Part shown: in pieces, positions 19,834-27,622 of the stretch
Layout: each line of letters starts with the position of its first letter
How positions within the stretch are numbered: position 1 is the first letter of the stretch
Assembly: GCA_002254565.1 (NCBI GenBank)
Contig: NJEG01000020.1
Span: forward strand, 1 to 36,977
Origin: Candidatus Altarchaeales archaeon ex4484_2
GTDB lineage: Archaea; Altiarchaeota; Altiarchaeia; IMC4; QMZM01
Reading direction: 5' to 3'
Length of the DNA stretch: 36,977 nucleotides
The notes under the pieces: generated by a model
The model's input: only the letters and a program-made list of their open reading frames with translations
Databases searched by the model: none
What the model was told of the DNA's origin: nothing
Translations under genes and position numbers: made by a program

Positions 19834-20142
19834 AGGTAGCGGCTGGAGGGTTTCCCCTATGCTGTTTTGGCCAGCCTTTTCTAAAGGCTGAAGGGAGGAA
19901 GTTCCATCCATCCTACCTTAATGCAGTTCCGTGAGGGGTTCCCTGAGAGGGGATTGGTTTGTTTACAGAGACGAGATGCCTTATATCATGAGACAGTGAT
20001 TCCTTGTGGATGAGGAGTATGGTATTATGGCTTGTGAAACGAAACAAACCCTGCTGGGATGCAACTCCATGTTTGGAGGCTTAGACGAATACCCTCACTC
20101 TCTTTATGGGAGCGACAGAAGATGGACTACAGGCCGCTGCCT
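19834..20142 (+). ncRNA. rnpB: RNase P RNA
   Basis: The terminal P1 helix pairs AGGTAGCGGC with GCCGCTGCCT. Conserved regions are present in order: CR-I GGAGGAAGTTCC, CR-II/III GTGAAACGAAACAAACC, CR-IV CTTAGACGAATACC and CR-V GACAGAAGATGGACTACAGG. This ribozyme removes tRNA 5' leaders with protein partners such as Rnp4, encoded at 11.7 kb. It starts only 9 nt after the 23S processing stem, so it is probably co-transcribed with rRNA. Confidence 0.9.
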
Positions 20143-20154
20143 TATCTAATCATT

Positions 20155-20170
20155 CTATTTATATATATAT
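20155..20170 (+). promoter_or_regulatory. TATA region of the eL43 operon
   Basis: CTATTTATATATATAT lies 22-37 bp before the ATG at 20192, so the mRNA leader is very short or absent. Confidence 0.55.
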
Positions 20171-20191
20171 TCCATATTTATTGTACGTAAA

Positions 20192-20593
20192 ATGTCAGCT
20201 CACACCAAGAAGGTTGGTTCTCTCGGGCGTTATGGGCCACGGATTGGCAGGAAGCTTAGAGATGAGATGAAGCAGATTGAGGACCAGGTCAAGAAAAACA
20301 GGTGTCCTAGCTGTAACGGCCGGGTTAAGAGGAAGGCTGTTGGAATCTACCGGTGCAGGTCCTGTGGGAACACCTTCACTGGAGGTGCTTACTGGACTTT
20401 CGAGGAGGCTCGGATTAGGGTAAAATCTAAGGCCGTAAGTAAGCCCTCTACGATTGATGAGCCTGTCTTGGAGAGTGATGTTGAAGAGTCTTCTGGGCTT
20501 GAGGAGCCTGAGCTTGATGAGCCTGTCTTGGGGAGTGATGTTGAAGATTCTTCTGGGCTTGAGGTGGAAAAAATTGAGGAGGATGAGAAATGA
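20192..20593 (+). CDS. rpl37ae: Ribosomal protein eL43 (L37Ae) with acidic repeat tail
   Basis: Residues 1-90 match eL43: KKVGSLGRYGPRIGRKLR, the zinc ribbon CPSCNGRVKRKAVGIYRC plus RSCGNTFTGGAYWTF. This large-subunit protein binds 23S rRNA. Beyond residue 90 is an acidic tail built from a 20-residue repeat (DEPVLESDVEESSGLE and DEPVLGSDVEDSSGLE) encoded by two 48-bp copies 60 bp apart. The usual archaeal protein ends before this tail, so it is an odd addition. It is first in an overlapping operon with rpoP and pcc1. Confidence 0.92.
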   Translation: MSAHTKKVGSLGRYGPRIGRKLRDEMKQIEDQVKKNRCPSCNGRVKRKAVGIYRCRSCGNTFTGGAYWTFEEARIRVKSKAVSKPSTIDEPVLESDVEESSGLEEPELDEPVLGSDVEDSSGLEVEKIEEDEK

Positions 20594-20745
20594 TTTATGT
20601 CTGTATTGAATGTGGTGCTGAGTTCGACTACGAGCACCTGACGAAGCACAGGATGAAGTGCACAAAGTGCAGGGAGAAACGGTCTAATATATGGATAAAG
20701 AAGCGGATGACGGAGATGCAGCCGAAGACTGTGAAGGCTTTATGA
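20590..20745 (+). CDS. rpoP: RNA polymerase subunit P (Rpb12)
   Basis: The 51-residue zinc ribbon MIYVCIECGAEFDYEHLTKH then KCTKCREKRSNIWIK is archaeal RpoP, the Rpb12 homologue needed for RNA polymerase assembly and open-complex formation. It overlaps the eL43 stop by 4 bp (ATGA). It ends in an overlap with the pcc1 start. Confidence 0.88.
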   Translation: MIYVCIECGAEFDYEHLTKHRMKCTKCREKRSNIWIKKRMTEMQPKTVKAL

Positions 20746-20981
20746 ATGAGTTGAGGGTGCAGGTTACGATACCCTCTGATATAGCTGAAATCTGTCGACG
20801 GGCGATATCCCTTGAGTCCTCTCACGCTGGGTTGAGGAAGACCGAGGTTATGTTTTCATGTTCTGGTGATGGGCTTGAGTTGAGGGTGCTGGCTGGGGAT
20901 TATTCTTCCTTGAGGGCTGCATTGAATACCTACCTCCGGCTTATTACCATGTGCGTTACTATTATACCTTTAAACAAATAA
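20742..20981 (+). CDS. pcc1: KEOPS complex subunit Pcc1
   Basis: The 79-residue product MNELRVQVTIPSDIAEICRR contains the Pcc1 pattern ending DYSSLRAALNTYLRLI. Pcc1 dimerises and anchors Kae1 in KEOPS, which makes t6A37 in ANN-decoding tRNAs. I start at ATG 20742, overlapping the rpoP stop (ATGA), because upstream residues in the frame are not homologous. The eL43–RpoP–Pcc1–prefoldin order is widely conserved in archaea. Confidence 0.82.
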   Translation: MNELRVQVTIPSDIAEICRRAISLESSHAGLRKTEVMFSCSGDGLELRVLAGDYSSLRAALNTYLRLITMCVTIIPLNK

Positions 20982-20992
20982 TTATATGGAAA

Positions 20993-21358
20993 ATGGACGC
21001 AATACCACAACAGCTTCAGGATAAGTTGATGCAGTTTCAGGAGATGCAGAATCAGTTGCAGAGTATCGCATTCCAGGGGCAGCAGATGAGGCAGCAGCTT
21101 TTGGAGATAGACCATGCCCTAGAGGCTCTTGAGAAATCCGGGGATAACAGGGTTTATGAGAAAGCCGGGCCCTTGTTTATTGAGTCAGATGCGGGTAAAA
21201 CGAAAGATAAGCTCAAAGACGACAAGGAGTTGAAGGAAGCTCGCTTGAAGTCTCTGGAGAAGCAAGAGTCCAAGCTGAAGGAGAAACTATCCACTTTAGG
21301 TAAAGATATACAAGGCCAGATGGGTGGAGTACAATCCGGTGGATTGGTTGCGGAATAA
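20993..21358 (+). CDS. pfdB: Prefoldin beta subunit
   Basis: The 121-residue coiled-coil protein MDAIPQQLQDKLMQFQEMQN has the prefoldin beta hairpin (ALEKSGDNRVYEKAGPLFIE, then a second coil KLKEKLSTLGKDIQ). Prefoldin hexamers deliver unfolded proteins to the thermosome. I choose ATG 20993; the upstream part of the frame overlaps pcc1. Its C-terminus ends in a Gly/Gln-rich tail. Confidence 0.9.
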   Translation: MDAIPQQLQDKLMQFQEMQNQLQSIAFQGQQMRQQLLEIDHALEALEKSGDNRVYEKAGPLFIESDAGKTKDKLKDDKELKEARLKSLEKQESKLKEKLSTLGKDIQGQMGGVQSGGLVAE

Positions 21359-21367
21359 AAAATTGTT

Positions 21368-21424
21368 CAGATGATGACACCGACCCAGGCTGACACGTGA
21401 TGACAAGGGTAGCTGCTGATGAAC
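21368..21424 (+). ncRNA. C/D-box sRNA
   Basis: All four boxes are present at archaeal spacing: C ATGATGA (21371-21377), D' CTGA (21390-21393), C' GTGATGA (21397-21403), D CTGA (21416-21419). Guides are 12 nt each: CACCGACCCAGG and CAAGGGTAGCTG. These RNAs direct fibrillarin 2'-O-methylation at the target base paired 5 nt before D or D'. The D guide has an 8-bp match to AGCTACCC in 23S here, which would point to U at 19350; that target is an inference. Confidence 0.85.
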
Positions 21425-21976
21425 TCAAATATTGACTTCTCTTTCCATTATTTTGTCTACCCCCCTCTCAAGATCTTCTATGCTGCCTGAGTTGTTTATT
21501 ATATAATCTGCCCTCTCCTTTAATCTCTTTATGTATTTCTCTGTCTCCCTGTTGTCTGCCTGCTCAAATTCCTCCCAGCTAATAGCTGCTTCACCCTTCT
21601 CCGCTCGCTTCCTGACTCTCCCGTATCTATCCTCTGGATTCGAGTGTATGTAGACGAGGATATTATGTGGATACCTCCTTAAAAGCTCTACCTCGTTCTC
21701 GTATCTTATACCGTCTACTACTATCATGTCAGAGCAGCAGTCCCTTAGATCTTTCTCGAAGGCGTTGACTATAACATCCTGGCTGAATTCTTTCCTCAGC
21801 ATCCTGCCCAGCTTCTGCAGGTTTCTTCTGTTTTTGGGGAGATTCAGCCTCTCAAGGATGTCCATGAATATCTGCGAGAACCTCCGATAATCTGCATTAT
21901 ATCTCCTTGTGAGGTATTTCGCTGCCACAGTCTTGCCCGACCCAATCCTGCCAATTAAGCCAACAACCAATTCCAT
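21425..21976 (-). CDS. P-loop nucleotide kinase-like protein
   Basis: The 183-residue protein starts MELVVGLIGRIGSGKTVAAK with a P-loop (GRIGSGKT). A central MIVVDGIRYENEVELLRRY segment and a lid region (RAEKGEAAISWEEFEQADN then RETEKYI) resemble the dephospho-CoA kinase and dNMP kinase group, including UPF0200-type archaeal proteins. It would transfer phosphate to a nucleotide-type substrate in the cytosol; the substrate is not certain. It is divergent from topA with a shared 44-bp promoter gap, and its 3' end abuts the C/D sRNA on the other strand. Confidence 0.65.
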   Translation of the reverse strand: MELVVGLIGRIGSGKTVAAKYLTRRYNADYRRFSQIFMDILERLNLPKNRRNLQKLGRMLRKEFSQDVIVNAFEKDLRDCCSDMIVVDGIRYENEVELLRRYPHNILVYIHSNPEDRYGRVRKRAEKGEAAISWEEFEQADNRETEKYIKRLKERADYIINNSGSIEDLERGVDKIMEREVNI

Positions 21977-22020
21977 TACTCTATTTATAAGATTACACTC
22001 AAAAAAGGATATACTCTAAA

Positions 22021-24036
22021 ATGTCGAAACTGATTGTTACAGAGAAGCCTAATGTCGCGGAGCGGATAGCTGGGTCTATCGGGAATGCTAAGAAAAAAAG
22101 GAGGGGTGGTATCGCCTACTATGTTGTTGGAGATGTTATTGTCGCCCCTGCTGTGGGTCACATATACACCCTGATGGAGAAGGAGAAGGGCTTATGGAAG
22201 TATCCCGTCTTCGACATCGAGTGGGTTCCCAGCTACAAGGCCAGCAAGAGCTCTGCTTTCACCAGGAAATACCTTGACAACATCAAACACTTAAGTAAGG
22301 GGTGTGATGAGTTCATCAACGCATGCGACTACGATATCGAGGGTGAGGTCATAGGATACAATGTTATCAAGCATGCCTGTGGAGTGGATCCCCTCTCTAA
22401 TAGAGTGCACAGGATGAAGTATTCCTCCCTCACCAGCAAATCCATCACCGAGGCTTACCGGTCACTGGAAAAGATAAATAGGGGGATGGTGGATGCTGGT
22501 TTAACGAGACATGTGCTGGACTGGTACTGGGGCATAAACCTGTCCAGGGCATTGACTCTGGCTATCAGGAGAGCCAGGGGGTATACTACCCTGAGTATTG
22601 GGAGGGTTCAGGGTCCGGCCCTGAAGTTTCTAGCCTTAAGGGACAGGAAAATAAACGCCTTCAAGCCTGAACCCTACTGGGAGCTTGTGATGGTATTGCT
22701 CAAGAACAGGATAAAGTTCACGGCATTGCATGTGGAGGACCGTTTCTTGGATGAAAAGAAGGCCCTGGAGTCGAAGAAGAAGTGCGGTGTTAAGGCGTTA
22801 GTTAAAAAAATCAGTAGACGAAAGTCCAAGAAGAAACCACCCTACCCGTTTGATTTAACCACCCTGCAGACTGAGGCATACCGGGTCTTTAAGATAAGCC
22901 CCAAAGACACTCTACAAATAGCGCAAGAACTTTACACTAGCGCCTTCATAAGCTATCCCCGGACTTCATCCCAGCAATTACCGTCTGACATAGACTACGC
23001 GGATATCATAAAAAAGCTTTCATCTATGAAGGAATACGAGAAAGAGACCAAGCATCTTTTGAGCATGAAGACGCTTAAACCAAAGAACGGGAGGAAGAAA
23101 GACCCCGCACATCCCGCCATACACCCGACGGGGGAGATACCCGGGAACTTGGGCGGGGGGAACAAGAAGATATTTGACCTCATCTGCAGGCGGTTTTTCG
23201 CCTCCTTCGGGGATTACGCGATCAGGGAATCAATCAAGGTTGAGTTCGACAACAACGGGGAAGTATTCATATCCAAGGGCGCATCAACCGTGGAGCCGGG
23301 ATGGCAGACCCTCTATGGGAACTACACGAGATTCAAGGAGGAGGAATTACCTCCCCTGGAAAAGGGTGAGCTCTTGGATGTTAAGGATGTGTTACTGCAA
23401 GGGAAGGAAACCCAACCCCCTAAAAGGTACACACCCTCGTCCATAATCCGGGAGATGGAGAAAAAGAATCTTGGGACTAAGGCAACCAGGTCACAGATTA
23501 TTGATATATTGTTCAGGAGAGGTTACCTGAAGGGTAAGTCGATTGAGGTAACCCCTCTTGGCTTGAGTGTTGTGGACACCATGGAAAAGTACTGCCCTAA
23601 TGTTTTAAGCGAGAAGCTGACCCGGAAGTTCGAGTCCGAGATGGAGAAGATAAGGTCCGGTGAACTGGATAAGGGCAGGGTGTTGGAGGAGGGCCGGGAT
23701 GCATTACTGGAGATAACGGATGAATTCAAGAGGAGTGAGGGGGAGATTGGAGCTGAGCTGGCGAAGTCGTTCAGGTCCGCGAACCAGAGAGAGAATCTTG
23801 GACCGTGTCTTGAGTGTGACGGCAGTCTTGTTTTGCGGAAATCCAAGTACGGGGGTTTCTTTGTTGGCTGCAGCAACTACCCCAAGTGCACTTTCAAGAT
23901 TTCCATACCCAAGGGCAGGGTGAGGCGGACGGGTAAATGCCCTAGCTGCGGTTACGCTGTTCTCACATTAACCAGTTCCAAGAAACCTTTTAGTTTCTGC
24001 ATTAACCCTAAATGCAAGAGCAAGACGGGCAACTAG
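22021..24036 (+). CDS. topA: DNA topoisomerase IA
   Basis: This 671-residue enzyme relaxes negative supercoils by single-strand passage. It has TOPRIM residues (VTEKP, E8; DYDIEGE at 103-109), the toroidal core and the active-site tyrosine in SYPRTSS (Y312). The C-terminal zinc-ribbon fingers (CLECDGSLVLRKSKYGGFFV and CPSCGYAVLTLTSS) bind DNA. A TATA (CTATTTATA near 21980-21988) lies upstream. Its stop overlaps the convergent sufS stop by 4 bp. The gene looks complete. Confidence 0.95.
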   Translation: MSKLIVTEKPNVAERIAGSIGNAKKKRRGGIAYYVVGDVIVAPAVGHIYTLMEKEKGLWKYPVFDIEWVPSYKASKSSAFTRKYLDNIKHLSKGCDEFINACDYDIEGEVIGYNVIKHACGVDPLSNRVHRMKYSSLTSKSITEAYRSLEKINRGMVDAGLTRHVLDWYWGINLSRALTLAIRRARGYTTLSIGRVQGPALKFLALRDRKINAFKPEPYWELVMVLLKNRIKFTALHVEDRFLDEKKALESKKKCGVKALVKKISRRKSKKKPPYPFDLTTLQTEAYRVFKISPKDTLQIAQELYTSAFISYPRTSSQQLPSDIDYADIIKKLSSMKEYEKETKHLLSMKTLKPKNGRKKDPAHPAIHPTGEIPGNLGGGNKKIFDLICRRFFASFGDYAIRESIKVEFDNNGEVFISKGASTVEPGWQTLYGNYTRFKEEELPPLEKGELLDVKDVLLQGKETQPPKRYTPSSIIREMEKKNLGTKATRSQIIDILFRRGYLKGKSIEVTPLGLSVVDTMEKYCPNVLSEKLTRKFESEMEKIRSGELDKGRVLEEGRDALLEITDEFKRSEGEIGAELAKSFRSANQRENLGPCLECDGSLVLRKSKYGGFFVGCSNYPKCTFKISIPKGRVRRTGKCPSCGYAVLTLTSSKKPFSFCINPKCKSKTGN

Positions 24037-25217
24037 GAGTAGTCTCTTAGGACTGTGAGTAGTTTCTCTATTTCTTCCCCTGTGTTGTAGATGTATGCTG
24101 AGGCTCTTATCCCTTCTTTTTCTTTGAGGATATTTTTGAATAAGGGCATCGCACAATGTGATCCGGAGCGCACGCATATCTGTTCTCTGGCATCAAGTAT
24201 GCCTGCCATATCGTTTGAGTCCATGTCTTCAAGCCTGAATGTGACAATGCATGCCCGATCTCTTGCATCATGTGCCCCATATACTCTGATGTTTCCCATC
24301 TCCCCCAGACCTTTCAGGAGTTGTTTGGTGAGTTTCTTCTCGTGTTCTTGTATTCTATTGTATCCTATTTTTCTGAGGTAGTCTACGGCTTCGCTGAAGC
24401 CGATTGCTCCTGAGATGTTAGGGGTTCCGGCCTCCCAGCTAGTGGGGTAGCTGGTGAGGGTGTAGTCTTCTAGTGTGACCTCTGAGACAACGCCTCCTCC
24501 TTTGTAGGGTGGCTCCAGTTTCTGGAGCTGGTCTTCTTTTATGTAGAGGGCGCCTATGCCTGTGGGGGCTAGCATTTTATGGCCTGAGAACGCATAGAAG
24601 TCGCATTTTATTTTTTTCACGTCCACGGGGATGTGTGGCACGGCTTGGGCTCCATCAATCAGGTATAAAATGTTTTTTTCTCTGCAGATCTCTCCTATCT
24701 CTTCCACTGGGTTTATGTTCCCGAGGACGTTTGATATGTGGGTTACTGCTACCAGCCTTGTTTTTTCGCTTATTTTTTCTCTAAAGTCTTGGGGGTTGAG
24801 TCTCCCTTCACTATCTGGGGTTATGTACTCTACCTTAACGCCTTTTGTTTTCTGGCTCAGCCAGGGCAGGAGGTTGCTGTGGTGTTCTATAGCTGTGGTC
24901 AGTACCTTATCTCCCTTCTGGAGTTCCAGTGCTAGGGCGACCTGGTTTATCCCCTCTGTTGTGTTCCGGTTGAAGATGATCTCCTGAGGCCTGGCGTTTA
25001 TTAGGGATGCAACTGTCTCCCGTGATTGATCGTATTCTTCTGAGGCCTTCTGTGAGATGCGGTATATTCCCCGGTGGATGTTGGCCCGGTAACTGTGGTA
25101 GTATTCTGTGACCGCCTTGGTCACCTGCAGGGGTGTGAGCGTTGATGCAGTATTGTCCAGGTAGATGACTCCCGTCTCTAGTATTGGGTAGTCCTCTCTT
25201 ATTTCTTCCGTGTTCAT
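24033..25217 (-). CDS. sufS: Cysteine desulfurase, SufS type
   Basis: The 394-residue class V PLP enzyme has the PLP lysine in FSGHKMLAPTG (K214) and the catalytic cysteine in VRSGSHCAMPL (C355). It mobilises sulfur from cysteine as a persulfide, mainly for Fe-S cluster building. No sufBCD or U-type scaffold gene is nearby, so its acceptor is unclear. It is convergent with topA. Short spacing upstream leads to the tRNA-Ile gene on the other strand. Confidence 0.92.
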   Translation of the reverse strand: MNTEEIREDYPILETGVIYLDNTASTLTPLQVTKAVTEYYHSYRANIHRGIYRISQKASEEYDQSRETVASLINARPQEIIFNRNTTEGINQVALALELQKGDKVLTTAIEHHSNLLPWLSQKTKGVKVEYITPDSEGRLNPQDFREKISEKTRLVAVTHISNVLGNINPVEEIGEICREKNILYLIDGAQAVPHIPVDVKKIKCDFYAFSGHKMLAPTGIGALYIKEDQLQKLEPPYKGGGVVSEVTLEDYTLTSYPTSWEAGTPNISGAIGFSEAVDYLRKIGYNRIQEHEKKLTKQLLKGLGEMGNIRVYGAHDARDRACIVTFRLEDMDSNDMAGILDAREQICVRSGSHCAMPLFKNILKEKEGIRASAYIYNTGEEIEKLLTVLRDYS

Positions 25218-25267
25218 CGATTATTTAATGGTTTTTTCACAATAAATGACATCCTCCTTTTTTTGGT

Positions 25268-25370
25268 GGGCCCGTGGCTCAGCCTGGTTAGAGCGCTCGA
25301 CTGATAATACCCCCCCATAATTGGGGCATTAGACATCGAGAAGTCCTGAGTTCAAATCTCAGCGGGCCCA
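25268..25370 (+). tRNA. tRNA-Ile (GAT) with a 28-nt intron
   Basis: The exons form GGGCCCGTGGCTCAGCC through CGGGCCCA with anticodon stem CTCGA/TCGAG and loop CTGATAA (anticodon GAT). An intron of about 28 nt (25307-25334) follows position 37, the canonical archaeal site, with CCCC/GGGG pairing able to form a bulge-helix-bulge. The tRNA is removed from precursor by the splicing endonuclease. CCA is not encoded. Confidence 0.93.
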
Positions 25371-25373
25371 TAC

Positions 25374-25396
25374 CTTTTTCTTTGAGAAAGAAAAAG
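25374..25396 (+). terminator. Perfect 10-bp hairpin just after tRNA-Ile
   Basis: CTTTTTCTTT (25374-25383) and AAAGAAAAAG (25387-25396) are perfect complements around GAG, 4 nt after the tRNA. The CTTTTTC arm could act as a T-rich archaeal terminator. Confidence 0.6.
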
Positions 25397-25448
25397 CCAT
25401 CACCAAAAAGAAACCATTTTGTTTTCTATTAATTGTATTGGAGGATGA

Positions 25449-25572
25449 GGGGGTGGGGGTGATAAGAGAGGAGACCATTGGTTCCTGTTCTTGTGTATAA
25501 CTCATCTGCGGGCTCGTCTCCTAAACCGCGTCCCTCAGGGACCCAGTTTCAAGCTAATTCTGACCCACCCCC
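25449..25572 (+). ncRNA. Candidate structured RNA with a kink-turn, unrecognised
   Basis: GGGGGTGGG (25449-25457) pairs perfectly with CCCACCCCC (25564-25572). Directly inside are GTGATAA (25459-25465) and CTGA (25560-25563), a C/D-like kink-turn that would bind L7Ae. Within it, GGAGAC pairs GTCTCC (25470-25475 / 25516-25521) and GTCCC pairs GGGAC (25530-25542, TCA loop). At about 115 nt between boxes it is too long for an ordinary C/D sRNA. It lies in the 336-bp gap between tRNA-Ile and the lipoprotein gene. The rest of the gap shows no gene. Confidence 0.45.
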
Positions 25573-25667
25573 CGATTATCCCAAAGAAACAGTTACTTTG
25601 TAGGAATAGTAGTGAAGTGGGTGTTGTACTGCTCTTGTTTTCAAATCCCCTGCAGGCTCTTTTCTGA

Positions 25668-25677
25668 TTATATATAT
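25668..25677 (+). promoter_or_regulatory. TATA box of the lipoprotein gene
   Basis: TTATATATAT lies 30 bp before the ATG at 25707, giving a predicted leader of 0-8 nt. Confidence 0.55.
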
Positions 25678-25706
25678 CTCTTGCTTCCTAAGTCCATAAC
25701 CTGAAG

Positions 25707-27563
25707 ATGATGAGGAAAACGATTATTCTGCTGATGTTTTATACCGCAATGCTAAGCGGTTGCCTTGATTTATTTATGGATGACCCCATAACCCAGGAGG
25801 CTATAGATAAAAAAGACCCGGAAATCTGCAAGCAACTGGATGAGAAAAGCGAGCAGGAAAGATGTTTCAGGCGGGTGGCGGAAGAAACCAAGAACCCGGA
25901 TATCTGCGGAGACTACTTCAGAAACAACCAGGAGGGAATGGATGACTGCCTAATGTACTCAGCTCCCGAAGCAGACAACCTTGATGCATGCAAAAAAATA
26001 ACCGACTCCGTGAAAAAAGCACGCTGCTATAAAGACATAGGCATCAACAGGAATGATGAAAACATCTGCGGTGAAACAAAAAAAATCGATGAAAAAAGCG
26101 GCAGTGAATGCTACAGCCAAGTAGCAATAACAAAAAACAACGCGGAATTGTGCAAGGAAATAACAACAGAATACCTGAGGGAACAATGCTACCGGGACAT
26201 AGCTGTCGCATCAAACAAGCCTGAGGTATGCGATAACCTAGCCGACCCGGATAAGATAGCAGCATGCAAGGGACAGGTCACCGGAAACATTAAAGAATGC
26301 GAGAAGATACAGGACATAAATGAGAGAGAGAAATGCATTGTGGCAGCTGCTCCGCGAAGCGGGAGTGAAGAAGACTGTGAAAAAATAAAAAACCAGAAAC
26401 TAAAAGAAGACTGCTACCAAAACGTGGCAGCAGCAACAGGGAAAGAAAGCATATGCGATAAACTAAAAGACTATAAAAAAGACAGATGCCTATCGGATGT
26501 GGCTAAGTTTAATAAAAACCCGGAAACCTGCAAAAAAATATCTGACGTATACGAACAAAACATATGCTTTGAGAACATCGCGTTAGCAGAAAACAACAAA
26601 AATATATGTAACGATATAGCTGACCCGGAGAGGCGGGAAACATGCGAGGAGAGGGTGGATGATAAAAAAGACACTAATATAATAAAGGATGTCTCAGATG
26701 GATTAAGCAGTTTGCTGGGGGGTGGTGGGGATGAAACAACCACCACCACAATTAAGACATCAGAGGAGAGCGCAAACGGAAGCGGCCAGGAGGGGGTGAT
26801 AGATAAGCCGCTGGAATACGGCCTGGATGATTTAGACGATAACGGATGCACTCCAGTAGAGAAAGCTGTGAAGACAGGAGGCGGGGATACGATATGCCGG
26901 TGCATAGACGGCTACAGCAGAGTGTATGTCAATGATAAACCCTACTGCAAGTTCAATAAACCAGAGGATACCGGGATGTCACAAAACGATTTAAGGAAAG
27001 TGGAATACACAATAAGAAACCTCCATAACTACGAAAGCGAGGTTGTTACTGTAACAGTCGAAGGTAATGAGCTCAAGTTTGGGGTGATACGGAAGGCGAA
27101 CGGTCAGCTGTTATATACCTTGGACGGAGAGACATATGGCGACGACCTAGCGGATACGGTTAACCCCGGGGCAATAAGCCAGGTGGGGGATGCGATAGGC
27201 AGTGCCTTTGGTGTAGTAAGTGAGGGGATATCAAGTTTGTTCACGGGAGCGGAACACAGAGATAAAAACCCTGAAACAGATTTAAGGTATAATCTGGGGA
27301 AGGAGACGTTGGAGGAATACAGACCCCTTAATAATAAGTTAACCGGATTGCAGAGGGATCATTTCGCACAAGCCTTTGTGAAATATGTGGATCAGAGGAA
27401 GTCAGGGCGTGCATGGGATCAGATATACAATGATCCGCAGGAGTTATTCATAGGCGGCCCTCAAGGGAAAGGCGGTGGCTCAGAGCTAGCATTATCTGAC
27501 AGGGAATATTTCCTCTTGATGGAGGAGGCATACCAGAAATACAACCTAAAAAAAGAACTCTGA
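25707..27563 (+). CDS. Secreted lipoprotein with cysteine-repeat array
   Basis: The 618-residue protein starts MMRKTIILLMFYTAMLSGCL: a signal peptide with lipobox LSGC, predicting a lipid-anchored surface protein. Residues about 30-320 are a tandem array of roughly 11 helical units with two cysteines each, pattern C-x(9-13)-C-x(10-14)-C, such as CKKITDSVKKARCYKDIG. I infer disulfide-clamped helical hairpins. A Gly/Thr-rich linker follows (GGGGDETTTTTIKTSEES), then a short Cys-rich EGF-like segment (CRCIDGYSRVYVNDKPYCKF) and a C-terminal domain of unknown type. I do not recognise the family. It may bind a ligand or partner outside the cell. It probably heads an operon with the methyltransferase 60 bp downstream. 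Confidence 0.7.
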   Translation: MMRKTIILLMFYTAMLSGCLDLFMDDPITQEAIDKKDPEICKQLDEKSEQERCFRRVAEETKNPDICGDYFRNNQEGMDDCLMYSAPEADNLDACKKITDSVKKARCYKDIGINRNDENICGETKKIDEKSGSECYSQVAITKNNAELCKEITTEYLREQCYRDIAVASNKPEVCDNLADPDKIAACKGQVTGNIKECEKIQDINEREKCIVAAAPRSGSEEDCEKIKNQKLKEDCYQNVAAATGKESICDKLKDYKKDRCLSDVAKFNKNPETCKKISDVYEQNICFENIALAENNKNICNDIADPERRETCEERVDDKKDTNIIKDVSDGLSSLLGGGGDETTTTTIKTSEESANGSGQEGVIDKPLEYGLDDLDDNGCTPVEKAVKTGGGDTICRCIDGYSRVYVNDKPYCKFNKPEDTGMSQNDLRKVEYTIRNLHNYESEVVTVTVEGNELKFGVIRKANGQLLYTLDGETYGDDLADTVNPGAISQVGDAIGSAFGVVSEGISSLFTGAEHRDKNPETDLRYNLGKETLEEYRPLNNKLTGLQRDHFAQAFVKYVDQRKSGRAWDQIYNDPQELFIGGPQGKGGGSELALSDREYFLLMEEAYQKYNLKKEL

Positions 27564-27622
27564 ACTCGATTCACTTGATAAACTCATTGGGCTCATATTC
27601 CATTCTGTGTGGGAGGTGGGAA

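Noticed and set aside
25630-25665. TTTTCAAATCCCCTGCAGGCTC as a tRNA 3' end or att site
   Set aside because: It looks like a T-arm end, but no other tRNA arm is present and no integrase gene is nearby.
27575-27622. Upstream start for the ICMT-like methyltransferase
   Set aside because: A strong Shine-Dalgarno GGGAGGTGGG immediately precedes ATG 27623, and the extra residues are not hydrophobic or conserved.
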